64,000 nucleotides of DNA, taken from assembly GCF_021869535.1 (NCBI RefSeq), contig NW_026262712.1, positions 53,200,384 to 53,264,383 on the forward strand, read 5' to 3'. The DNA is from Mytilus californianus (lineage: Eukaryota; Mollusca; Bivalvia; Mytilida; Mytilidae). Position 1 is the first letter of the stretch, and every line of letters starts with the position of its first letter. The notes below the pieces were generated by a model. The model had not been told where the DNA came from, ran no database searches, and saw only the letters and a list, made by a program, of their open reading frames with translations. Of the stretch, positions 12,688 through 23,239 are shown piece by piece. A program made the position numbers and the translations under genes.

Positions 12688-12861
12688 AATGCGAACATGA
12701 CGGATATTTATATTATACGAAAGCTAATGCATGCCTGAAGTTAGGAGAAACACGAGGAATAACATGGATGAATGCAAGAACAGTATGCTTGGACAATGGT
12801 GGAGATTTGACAAGTATTAAAACTGTGGAGAAAATGGATTTTATGCTGAATTTTATAAGTG
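12688..12861 (+). CDS. secreted Apple/PAN-like + C-type lectin protein, exon 2
   Basis: 174 nt, phase 1 at both ends. The acceptor is CATATTTAAG and the donor AGTG|GTATGC. It encodes the first half of a C-type lectin fold: an N-terminal CEHDGYLYY strand and Cys pair as in long-form domains, then GITWMNARTVCLDNGGDLTS, the canonical W..A...C...GG.L..I core. Both introns flanking the lectin fold are phase 1, so the domain is a symmetric shuffling unit. It joins exon 1 to give residue 99 (Glu) and continues to exon 3 at 14680. Confidence 0.85.
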
Positions 12862-13599
12862 GTATGCAATTTGTTTCATTTTAAAAAATATTTTTTGGTG
12901 CTGAAATAGTTTTGAAGAGACAACAGATTTTTTTCTATAGCTCATTTGTTACAAATTTTCTTTACTGTTTTTCCATTTGATAGACTTTATATCTGGTTGT
13001 AAGCTACCTGACGATGTTTGTCAACAGGTGTCTCGCGCACGGAAATTGGTATTAACAGATTGTTTTGCTACACTATGGCTGCGTCTGCTAATTGACTATC
13101 GGTACTTGGGTTCTATCCAACCATTGCACAGTATATCGATTTTGACATTAAAAGAAAAATAAGATAAGAAATGACCAGTTCATATCTTTTGTAATTGTAT
13201 TCCAAAGTATGTGTCTCGCAACACCTTAAACCAAATTAACACTCCAGACGGACGAAACTGTAATGTTCATGCCTCTAGTTTTGATGCTGCCCAAACTTTT
13301 GGTGTATCAAATGTTTGTTTGATGGTGTTTATATATTTTTTAAATTTCATTTGGTTGATATTGGTGATTTAGAATAAAGTTATAATTTCTCCAGGATGGT
13401 TTCATTATTTGTACGTACAGAAAGCGTTTCGCTTTTTCCCGCTTTTGGCATGTTTCGCGGGAATTTTTCCCATGATTCTTTATTGTATTCACTACAATTT
13501 CTAAGGCTAACCACTTTATATATATATGTTGTATTTGATTTGATCTGTATTTGTAAACAGACCATTATATTGCTTGGCATCCATTGTATTTAGTCAAGA

Positions 13600-13805
13600 T
13601 CATATGAGGGTGTGGATGGGGATTTACAGAATAGAGAATAATGGGCAAAAAATATAAAGAATAGAGAAAAATGGACCAAAAAAATAAAGAACAGAGAATA
13701 ATGATGTGCTGGAATATAAAGAATAGAGAACAATGGGAAAAAAGTATAAAGAATAGAGAAAATTGCCTTAAAATTAAAGAATATATGGGACCCCATCCAG
13801 ACCCT
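13600..13805 (+). repeat. AATAGAGAATAATGG-type repeat
   Basis: Imperfect tandem blocks of AAGAATAGAGAA(T/A)AATGG begin after GAGGGTGTGGATGGGGATTT. An inverted relative lies at 62880-63080 and another at 63320-63540. It is in intron 2 of the C-type lectin gene. Confidence 0.7.
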
Positions 13806-13814
13806 CTCATATTT

Positions 13815-14000
13815 TAATTGTTGGAAGAATCCGGAGTAGCCGGAGAGAAAAACCGACCTTCGGGAGAAAACTGGCCATGATCAATTAAGATCGAAGTCCA
13901 ATTAAATCCGTCACGCACGAGCGGAGTTCGAACTAACAACCTCAAAGTTGACAGCCTAGTGATTACTGTATGTGAACTAGTTAGAGAACTTTGACATCCC
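13815..14000 (-). mobile_element. tRNA-derived SINE, minus strand
   Basis: On the minus strand a B-box-like word TTAGTTCGAACTCC is followed by CTTAATTGA and a core with CCGGCTACTCCGGATTCTTC. This is the architecture of the metazoan-core SINEs seen in bivalves (recalled, not searched). The same family is at 19301 and 57098. Confidence 0.65.
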
Positions 14001-14679
14001 AGTAGTACGTGTGGTGTGTGTATGATAATTGACATTTACAAAACGTATCAGTTAATTAACATTGTAGTATAATTTTTTTAACATAGTTGAACTGAATGTC
14101 AATCATAGTATTTCCATCGAATCCTCGTTTTCGACAGCTCCACTATATGTTTGATGAATCTCCAATTTAATACAATTTGACTATTTTAACTGCAGCTTTC
14201 CTCCCCAAAAATCATAGAAATATGACAAATAAAAGTTTTATATTAAAAATATGTTTCTTTTTCAATATGGATAGTCACAACAAACTATGTATAAATAATT
14301 ACAATTTAAAAGCATTTGTTTTATCTTTCTTTGGTTTACATCTTAAATTATTTTCCTCGCGGATCATCAGTTTTATTACTATCGTATGAACGACTTTTGA
14401 CTTAGATGTAATTTCACAAATAGTTTAAGCAAATGTTGAGGTCGTAATGTCTTCATATTTATTTTTATTTAACATTATTATGATCAAATGAATGAGAACT
14501 CATAGAACATGGAACAAACTCTCATCAAGTCCCCCCCCCCCCCCCCAAAAAAAAAAAAAAAAAATATCAAGAAAACCAAAACATATTCAATTTGCAAAAA
14601 GCCCTTAACTGTCTTAAATTCTTTTCAATTGAAATTGCATTCAGTATCTGTGTTATATATGGAACAACAATTATTTCAG
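14001..14679. other. rest of intron 2 of the C-type lectin gene
   Basis: Non-coding. Contains adjacent runs of C and A at about 14530-14563. The frame entering the last exon continues upstream through the intron but is not conserved-looking. Confidence 0.55.
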
Positions 14680-14903
14680 AAACAGACGGAGTTTGGATTG
14701 GTCTCCGATCAGGGAAATGGTTGACAGGAGATATCTTTATGGATGTCTATAATATATCTGTAATATTGAATAATGTTGACACCGGATACAGACAGGACAG
14801 TGATGTAACATGTGGTTTACTTAAATCGACAGAACTTGTAGACAGAAGTTGTAACATTCGGAACAAAAAATACTTCGTTTGCGAGATTGTACTCCAAATG
14901 TGA
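14680..14903 (+). CDS. secreted Apple/PAN-like + C-type lectin protein, exon 3
   Basis: Terminal exon after TTATTTCAG. It encodes the second half of the C-type lectin fold: GVWIGLRSGKWL, then Cys in DVTCGLL, Cys in VDRSC, and the closing KKYFVCE, ending after VLQM. The WIGL strand and four core Cys are intact. The calcium/sugar signatures are not: there is no EPN or QPD motif, and the WND position reads LVD. Calcium-dependent sugar binding in the classical mode is therefore doubtful, and the ligand could be non-sugar. A Tc1-like element begins 24 bases after the stop. Confidence 0.85.
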
Positions 14904-14927
14904 AAAACATATTTTAGACATTATATA

Positions 14928-14954
14928 CAGTCTGCCAAAAGTTAAGCACCACCT
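14928..14954 (+). repeat. left terminal inverted repeat of Tc1-like element
   Basis: Starts CAGTCTGCCAAAAGTTAAGC. It pairs with 16550-16576 with one mismatch (A versus G). Confidence 0.92.
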
Positions 14955-15323
14955 ATTTTTATTGCATCGAAATTTATTTCATTTAAAAAAATCAGTTAAT
15001 CCTCGAAAAAGAGAAAATATTCATGTAGCAAGTTTGCTAACATATACCATAAACAAACCGTAGACTTAAGCTTGTTCACGTATGCAGGTTCTATGCATTT
15101 GAAATTTGCGTTCATAGAAATAGTGAAAATTACACAAATCAGAAACGGAATTTAAGTTTCACTGTGATTTAATTTTTTTACAACAATTAATCACCCAATA
15201 TCATTAAAAGTCTCTACAAATAATCTTTGGTATGTTCGGCAAATTTAATGAAAACATATTGAGTCAATAGGATGTGTAACACCCTCTCTTCCGGTACAGT
15301 TCCATAACACGGAGTCTCATACT

Positions 15324-16251
15324 CTATACAAGCCTTCTGAACTTTAGTTGAGCAAATTTATTCCATTCAGCAACAATTGCGCTTCTTAAATCGCTAAGAT
15401 TTTGCAAAGGTGGATCTCTGCGATTGAGATTTCTGCCAATAGCATCCCAGACATGTTCGATAGGGTTCATGTCTGGAGACATGGAAGGCCAAAAGATAGT
15501 GTCAATTGCTTCTTGCTCTTTATTCTCTTTGTACTCGGTTACAATATTTGCCCTGTGTGGTCTAGCATTGTCGTACATGCACAAGGGTCTTGAAGCAAGT
15601 GGAGGATTATCAAAATGAGGGACTACAATGTTTCTAAGCACCAAATCCCTGTATGTCTGTCCGTTAATGTTACTCTGCAGAATATGCATACCAACCTTAC
15701 AACAGTATGAGAAGAAACCCCATACTGTAACACCACCAGCAACGTATGCAGTCGTTGGGCAAATGTTGTTTTGGTCATTAGCAGTTTTATTTCCACGACA
15801 AACTCGTATTCTGCCGTCTATTGGTCGTAACAGAAACTAACTCTCATTTGACCAATGAACATTTTGCCAGTTTCTTATGTTCCAGCGTCGATGGTCATAA
15901 GCCCTTTGAAACCTGATTATACGGTGCCTGGCTGTTAGGGCAGGTCTCTTGACAACACGACGTGCTCTTATGTAGCCTCTATGAAGTAGACGGACCAATG
16001 TTCGAACACTAACATGACCACCTTGACGCCAGTGGTGTCTAAGTTGTGGGGCAGGAGTAAATGGGTTGGCTTTAGCACAAGTAATAAGGAGTCTGTCATC
16101 ACGATCGGTAGTTAAACGGGGTCTTCCGGACCTTGGTCTATCATTTACAGTTCCTGTGTCAACATGACGTTGTAAAAATCTGACAATGATGGTGTGTTTA
16201 ACATTGGAAATGGTTACCTATGCAACTAGTCCTCCTACCGGCATTTGACAT
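15324..16251 (-). pseudogene. Tc1-like transposase, inactivated
   Basis: Minus-strand reading: a helix-turn-helix linker (VNDRPRSGRPRLTTD) and the DDE catalytic half with VWGFFS, MYDNARPHRAN and WPSMSPDMNPIEHVWD. Between the second Asp (of DNARPH) and the Glu (of PIEH) I count 37 residues, against 34 in canonical Tc1, so this is a DD37E-type member. It is broken: an in-frame TAG (plus strand 15837-15839) follows HWSNES, and the N-terminal part around 16200-16251 is out of frame with the rest. The family catalyses cut-and-paste transposition at TA sites. Confidence 0.88.
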
Positions 16252-16549
16252 GTCAATTGCTTGTCAAGGTTCAGTCACATATAACTTACCCCTTGCCATA
16301 TTTCACAGTGACTTAGTGAAGGTCAAATTTCACCTGTACGCGGGACAGTAGGAACATGATTTAAAGGCATAGAAACAGTGTATTCGAAAAAGTGCAGATG
16401 ACCTTTAATAAAAAATTGCTTGGCGTGTTTATCGGAGTTTATTTGTTTTGGTCGTAATGAATTTTCTTAGTGTATGTTATAGGCAATTCATAACACCAAA
16501 CATAAATATTGTTTTCGCAATAGTTAAAAAAATATTGCCAGTTATATTT

Positions 16550-16576
16550 AGGTGGTGCTTAACTTTTGGCGGACTG
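16550..16576 (-). repeat. right terminal inverted repeat of Tc1-like element
   Basis: Plus strand ends TTAACTTTTGGCGGACTG, immediately followed by TA. Confidence 0.92.
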
Positions 16577-16659
16577 TATATATAATTATACTCGTGGACA
16601 CACAGAAACGTTGCAGGAAAAAATACCCTAAAAACAAATTCTATATTTCATCTGTTATA

Positions 16660-17010
16660 TTTTAGGCAAGAAAATACCGAACTCCATGGAAATTAAAAAC
16701 AGAAGTTCCTTATCAAATGGCAAAATCAAAAGCTCAAACACATCAAACGAATGGAAATCAACTGTCATATTCCTGACTTGATACAGCATTTCCTTATGTA
16801 GAAAATGGTGAATTAAACCTGGTTTTATAGCTAGCTAAACTTCTTACTTGTATGACAGTCACATAAAATTCCATTATATTGACAACAATGTGTGAATAAA
16901 ACAAACAGACATAATAGGAAAAATATAAAAAATTGGGGTACAGCAGTCAACTATTATTATGTTGTGTTATTATCTTAATCACTTTAAAAACAAACAACTA
17001 TGTCAACAAA
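16660..17010 (+). repeat. dispersed repeat family R4
   Basis: Recognised mussel repeat with blocks ACCGAACTCC, TCAAAAGCTCAAACACATCA, AAACCTGGTTTTATAGCTAG and GGGGTACAGCAGTCAAC. A fragment recurs at about 8360-8450. Confidence 0.75.
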
Positions 17011-17040
17011 GATAAAAATCTGGCGTGGGTCCAGTATTTG

Positions 17041-17161
17041 GGGGGGGGGGGGGGGGTATGGTTCGTGCTCCTGATAATCTGAGAATTGAAATTTAAAAAT
17101 TGGCTTTAACTTTACCTGTAATTTTTTTCATCTTTTTTAGGGGGGGGGGGGGGGGGGGGGT
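17041..17161. repeat. two poly-G runs
   Basis: Runs of about 16 and 20 G at about 17041 and 17141, 85 bases apart. These are possible G-quadruplex formers, or sites of assembly slippage. Confidence 0.8.
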
Positions 17162-17965
17162 TAGAATCTGCGCCTGGTAATAAGACAATCTATAATAAAG
17201 AAAGATATATACAATTTGATGTGATTTATGCACCAATTAGACAACAACCACACGACAAAACTAACCAATAGACATAAATACAGCAACATACACATGATAC
17301 AGGTGTCCATACATAGTCAAGCGTATGATCTTTACGGTATGATAAGTATGTTTATTAAAACTTCGATTTCAATTCAGGAGGTGGCAATCTTTAAAAATCG
17401 AAAATAATTATGAGACTACTGCAAATTCAGAAATTATAGCGTGCATTTGTTATTTCTATTTTTGAAGAATGCACATAAATGAGAGATTAGTTATTGCGAT
17501 TTCATGAAAATATGCATACAGATATATATGTATCAGATATCAGAATGTGAGTTCTTATTATTGCAATACTCACTTAGTCGCATTATTCGTAATAATGAAA
17601 AAAACCTCGGTATTTAATGCCATTCTAAAACATCTGTTATTAGAATATTACATACAAATTTTAAAATGACAATTTGATTTTTCCAAAATTATTGTACAGA
17701 TAAGAAGAAAACATCACATTAATAAAAGCGCATTTTATCGTTTTGGAACAAATCAACTGATATTTACAATTTATACCGTTTATAGCCTCAGTCGATTCCA
17801 ATGTTTATAAAATAAAGTCTGACATTTTGAATTGAGGAAGTACTTTCTCTTCAAAATGTACATGTATTAATGTAGTTGAATTTAGATCTCATTAAAAGTT
17901 TATTTGTGATGGATACATAATCAACATTCTTCATTAAGAAATATCATACAAAAGTTAAAAATAAC
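17162..17965. other. upstream region of claudin-like gene B
   Basis: Non-coding. No clear TATA box chosen. The 5' untranslated region presumably lies near 17820-17965. Confidence 0.4.
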
Positions 17966-18182
17966 ATGGCACCGAAACCAAAGATCAGACACGTAGATTT
18001 AGCAGCACTTGGATTGACCATTATGGCTACAATAGTACAAATAGTGGGATTTGGTATTCCTAATTGGTGGACATTCGAATACTTTGACGGAAGGACATTG
18101 GTCATTGGAATAGTAAAATCAGACGGGTGCGACCAGTTAAAAAGGTGTGACAAAACTTTTATTGACGTTGATAATGGTACAG
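17966..18182 (+). CDS. claudin/PMP22-like tetraspan membrane protein B, exon 1
   Basis: First of three exons (217 + 138 + 209 nt, 187 residues). It encodes a basic N-terminus MAPKPKIRH, TM1 (about residues 12-31) and the first extracellular loop with IPNWW (W34, W35), GIV (48-50), C55 and C61. This matches the claudin/PMP22-superfamily loop plan W...G-(L/I)-x...C...C, with a shorter Cys interval than classical claudins. The donor is ACAG|GTATGA, phase 1. These proteins sit in the plasma membrane and seal or regulate junctions, or act as EMP/PMP22-type regulators. The assignment to the superfamily is fairly firm; a specific orthologue cannot be named. It lies in the same direction as paralogue A, with the C-type lectin gene between them. 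Confidence 0.88.
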
Positions 18183-19300
18183 GTATGATGTTTTTATATT
18201 GATTACTTTTATTTCAATTCATTTCGAGTTTGTTTGGGTTCGAGATTTTCTCGCTGCGTTGAAGACCAATTGATTGTTTTGGACTGTTTACTGCTTTGGT
18301 CGGGTTGTTGTCTCTTTGACACATTCCACGTTTCCATTATTTTTCTCTATTCGAAGGTTTGATCCAACACTATTGTCGTTAATTGATTAACGATGTCTGT
18401 ATCTCAACTCACTAGCGACATGTTTTCGTGGTCTTAGACGTTTAGATATAAAAATAAGAAGATGTGGTATGATTGCCATTGAGACAAGTCTCCACAAGAG
18501 ACCAATGGCACAAAAATTAACAACTATAGGTCACCTTCAACAATGAGCAAAACCTAATTTTGTGATCTGTAAATAACCCGATTGTATCCTATTCCGTTTT
18601 GATTGAGTATTGATTCGCATAGCGGGTGATGCCTACATAACAGGAGAAGCTTTCTATGAAAATGAACTTCGTTTCGCTCCTTTTAGAGTTCTAGCGATAC
18701 CCTCATGTGTTGTTTTTTTTTACCTTTATTTGTATGATATGAATTGGATTTAAAAGATGAAACTGCTTCGCTCTAGGCTATAACATAAAGAAGCACGCAT
18801 ATTGCCAATTTGTTTACTTTTTTTTAAATCACTGATAGAACGGCAAGTTCAACAATACGGAATGGCCTCCCCCCCACCTCCCCCCACCTCCCCCCCCCCT
18901 TAAAAAAAAAGAAGAAAGAAAAAAAAAAAGCAAATCAACAAACAAATGTAGAAAAGAGCAAGCCCTAAAGGAAGAATTATATAAATAAAAAGGATGATGC
19001 CGATGATCAATAGTACGACTATTTGTTTCCCTTTTGTTATCCTAAATGGCTTTAGAATATGACAATACAGTTCATAATATTTAAAAATAATCTACAGAAA
19101 CAGTTGTAGTATATGCATTTTTCAAGACTAAAATTTAAGCAGTAATGTTTTGGAATAAACTTTTACGAGGTAATACGAAGGTAAATGATATGGTTAATGT
19201 CTTCTTATGCATTTTAAATAAAAAGGTAACAGGCATGGCAAGACCATGATTTTTCTTTTAAATTAAACTGCTAATTATTTAAATACTTGCTCACTCATAA
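18183..19300. other. intron 1 of claudin-like gene B, first part
   Basis: Non-coding. Contains an R1 terminus at about 18455-18575 and a C-rich/A-rich low-complexity tract at about 18868-18930. Confidence 0.6.
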
Positions 19301-19505
19301 GGGCCTGGGTGGTCAAGTGGTCTAAGTAGTTAATCTACAGCTATCACACACCGGTCAGCACCGAGGTTGTAAGTTCGAACCCTGCTCGTGGCAGGTGGGT
19401 TCTAATCCTGTCTTAATTGACTAGGGTTGTCAATTTTCCCACAATAAAATCTGGTCGCCACGATATAACCACGAGTGCTGAAAGTGGCATCAAACACCAA
19501 CAATG
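19301..19505 (+). mobile_element. tRNA-derived SINE, plus strand
   Basis: A-box-like TGGTCAAGTGG at 19310-19320, B-box-like TAAGTTCGAACCC, then GGCAGGTGGGTTC, CTTAATTGACTAGGG and a tail with GTGCTGAAAGTGGCATCAAA. This is the same order as the copy at 57098. It is not a functional tRNA: the ends do not pair as an acceptor stem. Confidence 0.8.
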
Positions 19506-19873
19506 TTGATCTGTATTTCCCCGCATAATTATTTTTCTTTAAACTAGTGGTCGAATAGTTTTTATTTAAGAACAGATAATCAATTATAAATTTAGTGTGT
19601 AAAATATATCAATTGAACCATATTGCACGAGGAAATAAATATAAACTGGCGTGCATGATTAAAGTATATCCTGTGGTTTTGACCTTGATCTTTAATACTT
19701 TTGATTTTTTACCTTTATGTTTGAAAAATGATAGACTGAAAGGAACGAAGACTTGTACAGTATTTTCACCCGGTTAATACATTGTAAAACTTACAGAATA
19801 CACAAAGTTTAAATATCTTTTTTTAAGTAATTCAAAATTAAAATTGATCCATTACCGGTCTTAGCTTTTGTAC

Positions 19874-19989
19874 TCTTTATGCGTATACTAGTACATACTT
19901 TATGCGTATACTAGTACATACTTTACGCGTATACTGTACATACTTTATGCGTATACTAGTACATACTTTATGCGTATACTAGTACATAC
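19874..19989. repeat. 23-bp tandem repeat, five copies
   Basis: Unit TTTATGCGTATACTAGTACA plus TAC, one copy short by three bases. The unit contains the palindrome GTATAC. Confidence 0.92.
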
Positions 19990-20182
19990 TTTTTTATTCG
20001 TTTGTACATCTGTTTCGTTGTGTTTGACTCGTAATATTGGTGTATTGTTGTAAAGACTTTTTCATTTTTCTTTGAGGTGAGTGTTTCGGTATATTTTTTG
20101 TATTATTAAAAAAACAAAAAACACTAAACATCATGTATAGACTCAGGTGCTCCGAAAGGTTAAGCAAAACTAAATATAATTA

Positions 20183-20326
20183 GTTACATAGTGTGCTAGT
20201 GCATGACCTAATACGGTATATATGGGGTTAGTAAATTCCATATAGGGTGAGAGCGAAGCTCGAATCCCCATATGGAATTTACTGACCCCATATATACCGT
20301 ATTACGTCACTAGCACACTATGTAAC
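20183..20326. repeat. foldback hairpin, about 144 bp
   Basis: Nearly perfect inverted repeat: GTTACATAGTGTGCTAGTGC on the left pairs with GCACACTATGTAAC on the right, and the pairing continues through TACGGTATATATGGGGT to the centre. The tip reads GAGCGAAGCTC, so a GAA triloop closes on a GC stem. No coding sequence. Confidence 0.92.
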
Positions 20327-20854
20327 GAATTTATCTTACCGACTATCTTAACGTGTGAAATTTAAACTAGTGACCTATCAAAATGAGCAAGTCTTCAATA
20401 CCGTTAGCATTAAGAAACTACTTCCATTGATCCTACAAAAACAGATGCCAACAATAACAACTTGTTAGGTTTAAATGTGTTTTATGAATTTATTTCAATC
20501 TTCATCATCACTTTCTTCGTCTGTTGAAACCTTTAAGATTTTTTCTTAGTACCGTTTTGTTTTTAGAAAGGGACGTAGCACCACTACTAACCGCGTGTAT
20601 GAAATAAGCACCGCCTCCCTACTAACCTAATATGGAATATACACGGTCTCCACGCGGACGCTTTTAACCAATCATATTCCTAGAAATGTATAGGAGGTAA
20701 GATAATATATCATACGCGGCCATATTGGCTTATTAACGGTTTTACACTGTTAAATCCGTTAATTTTTCATGAACGATAAAATGACGAAATTACGACTACG
20801 ACAGAACTGGTCCATTGTCATTTGTAACATTATATTTCGTATGGATGATATAGG
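20327..20854. other. intron sequence, nothing recognised
   Basis: Part of intron 1 of claudin-like gene B. A weak direct repeat of CTACTAACC occurs at about 20583-20630. Confidence 0.4.
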
Positions 20855-21310
20855 ATAAGGAGATATGATATGATTGCCAATGAAACAACTATCCAACATA
20901 ATCTAAATGAAGTGGATTTAAGCAACTATAATAGCTCACCGTATGGACTTAAATAGGCTAAACCATACAATAAAGTCAGCTATAAAAGATGACATTACAT
21001 AACATGAAAAAATCTAATCGAGAGAAGAAACACAACGATCTGATCAATGACAATACAACAAACTAAAGATAAATATGACAGATAGCAACCAACAAAAACC
21101 ACTGAATTATAAGCTTCTCACTTGGGGAAGGCACATATAGAACGTGGCGCGTTTAAATATGTTTACATTTTGTAGAACAGTGGTTTAACAGCACAACATA
21201 AGAACAAACTGTTGAAGGCTGCACTTTGACCTGTAATTGTTTACTTTTTACACATTGTGACTTGGATGGAGAGTTGTCTCATTGGCGCTCATACCACATC
21301 TACTTATTTC
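20855..21310. mobile_element. R1 element with both inverted ends (non-autonomous DNA element)
   Basis: The left end reads GATATGATATGATTGCCAAT and the right end, complemented, GATGTGGTATGAGCGCCAAT. About 33 of 40 terminal bases match in inverted orientation. Many other copies in the window show only one of these ends. No transposase seen, so it is probably a MITE-like family. Confidence 0.7.
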
Positions 21311-22097
21311 TATGTAAAAGTCAGTTTGAAATGGCTTGGCATGACACAAACTGATTATAAGCAATGCAAAATATAATTTAAAAAAACGTAACGGTGAAAT
21401 GCGGTGAATCGTTAACCAAACAATGTATTAATTTTTTCAGTTATTGAATGCTAACATGATTTAACTGGTCATTCCCGAATTCCCGCGAATTGAACTGCTC
21501 AATCCCGAATTCCAGAATAAAGGCTCTTCCCCTCCCCTCAACAATATGCTACGTCTATGGATAAGGACAGCACATGGTTCCAATATGTATGTTAATTTTA
21601 GCCTTGGATGCCGCCATGTACCCATTACTTTATAGTTTTCTAATTCAACAAATAGATTTTCAATTAGAAATCTGTATACTGCGACAATACGGCTAAATTT
21701 TGACACTTTTTATACACAACGCTTGGTATATTTGCTACGTGAAGTGTGGAATTGTTTGTTCACCATTTCTCCAGACCAACAATTCACACTGATGCCACGA
21801 ATTGGTAGAGATGGTCTGCTTTATTTCCCAGAACACTGTGTTCCCCTATGATAAAACAGCCACAAACCTCCACCCTTTAGCAACACCATTTACGAAACCT
21901 CAGTAAAACGGAAACGTTTGAACCGAAAGTGCATGAAAATCTGTTAATTAAAAATTTCTTCGCATTCGTCATAGTCACATTATAAAGTAGTGGTTTTATA
22001 TGCATGACAAAAGTTATCGTTTTTTTTTTTTAATTTGACAAAAAGTACAACAATAACAGTGCATAATATGAATTTGTTTCCTTCCTTTTTCTTTCAG
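21311..22097. other. end of intron 1 of claudin-like gene B
   Basis: Non-coding, ending in the pyrimidine-rich acceptor CTTCCTTTTTCTTTCAG. Confidence 0.6.
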
Positions 22098-22235
22098 AAT
22101 GGTTATTTATGACAAGGATCTTTGAATTGTTTGGAGTGATACTTTGTCTATTGTCTACAATTGTCCACATAGCATTTCTTCCCACCAGAAATTTCAACGT
22201 TCGGTCTGTAGCCATCTATGCACTTGCTGCTGCAA
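22098..22235 (+). CDS. claudin/PMP22-like tetraspan membrane protein B, exon 2
   Basis: 138 nt, phase 1 to phase 1, between CTTTCAG and CA|AGTAAG-type borders (GCAA|GTAAGT). It encodes EWLFMTRIFELFGVILCL (TM2), then VHIAFLPTRN on the cytoplasmic side and the start of TM3 (VAIYALAAA). It aligns residue for residue with exon 3125-3262 of gene A. Confidence 0.88.
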
Positions 22236-22435
22236 GTAAGTTTTCATCAATAATTAAAGTATTTTAAAAGTCTATCATATAACTAAATATTGAAGTAAAT
22301 TTTAAAAACGTATATGCTGACATCAACATTTATATAAAGGTTTAACATTATCATAACAAAGTCGAAATTAGTCTGCAATAAGTTATTAACATGCATGTTC
22401 GTGTTCATATTTTATCACAGAAGTTTCACCACCAC

Positions 22436-22475
22436 TGAACGAGCGTACAACACACACACACACACACATTGGATG
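22436..22475. repeat. (CA)n microsatellite
   Basis: About ten CA units in intron 2 of claudin-like gene B. Confidence 0.85.
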
Positions 22476-22607
22476 AACTATAAACGTACATTAAAACTTT
22501 TTAACATAAATATTATGACAGTTTTACAACATTACATGTATATTCTTATTATTTTTATCATTCAACAATTATTTGATAAAACATTGTCCTAATTTAAACC
22601 AATATTA

Positions 22608-22915
22608 AAAGAGAGATGAAAGATACAAAAGTTACATTCAAGCCCATATGTCGAAAATAAACTGACAACGCCATGGCAGTGAATAAAAAGAAAAGGAGCA
22701 AAAGACAAACAACAGTATACAAAACATAGTAACTATTATAGAAAACTAAAGACCGAGCAACACGAACACTACCTCAAACCGGGGGTGATCTCAGGCGTTC
22801 CGGAAGGGTGAGCAGATCCTGTTCCACATGTACAACCCATCGTGTTGCTCATGTAAATACAAACCCAGTGATAAGTCTAATTCGGTAGGTCACATTCGGG
22901 GAAAATGTAATAGTA
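22608..22915 (+). repeat. dispersed repeat family R2, long copy
   Basis: Ordered blocks GAGATGAAAGATACAAAAG, CTGACAACGCCATGGCAGTG, AAACTAAAGACCGAGCAACA and GGTGATCTCAGGCGTTCCGG. It ends 20 bases before the last exon of claudin-like gene B. An open frame running from the repeat into the exon (22828 onward) is therefore a chance fusion. Confidence 0.85.
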
Positions 22916-22936
22916 ATGTTTGTTTCAATATACCAG

Positions 22937-23145
22937 GTATTTTCATATTAGCTGGTTCTATCATTTTTGCTGTGATGCATACCAAACTTGTAACTACTGT
23001 AAATGAAAATAAAGGCGAACAAACAACAGGTCCTGGATATGGACTTTGCATCTTTTCGGGACTTTTGGCTATGGCAGCGGCTATTGTCACAGGAGCTGTC
23101 ACCGTACGAAAAGGCGAAGACTATTATATCATTAATGCTGTTTAG
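22937..23145 (+). CDS. claudin/PMP22-like tetraspan membrane protein B, exon 3
   Basis: Terminal exon after AATATACCAG, phase 1. It encodes the second half of TM3 (IFILAGSIIFAV), a small loop with EQTTGPGYG, TM4 (LCIFSGLLAMAAAIVTG) and the tail VRKGEDYYIINAV-stop. The loop carries TGPGYG where paralogue A has SPGPAFG. A poly(A) signal lies at 23234. Confidence 0.88.
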
Positions 23146-23233
23146 AGTTGAATTGTCAAACAAACAAAATATCAACATTTGAAAAATTTTGTTTTGTTGT
23201 AGTTCTAAAAATAATTGATATGATTAAGTTTGT

Positions 23234-23239
23234 AATAAA
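23234..23239 (+). terminator. poly(A) signal AATAAA of claudin-like gene B
   Basis: AATAAA 88 bases after the stop codon. Confidence 0.6.

Larger units (their letters stand above)
14928..16576 (-). mobile_element. Tc1-like DNA transposon, 1649 bp
   Basis: Terminal inverted repeats of 27 bp (26 match) begin CAGTCTGCCAAAAGTTAAGC and are flanked by TA on both sides, the target duplication of the Tc1/mariner superfamily. One transposase remnant is read on the minus strand. The element interrupts what is probably the 3' untranslated region of the lectin gene. Confidence 0.92.

Noticed and set aside
12977..13162. Extra lectin exon (reads DFISGCKLPDDVCQQ after a TAG)
   Set aside because: The acceptor phase fits, but no donor returns it to the phase needed at 14680, and direct joining of 12861 to 14680 gives a complete C-type lectin fold.
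19301..19400. Functional tRNA gene
   Set aside because: A- and B-box words are present, but the ends do not pair and a SINE body follows.
22828..22936. Protein-coding extension upstream of claudin-like B exon 3
   Set aside because: This stretch is the tail of an R2 repeat that happens to be open in frame; the paralogue and the acceptor at 22936 define the exon.
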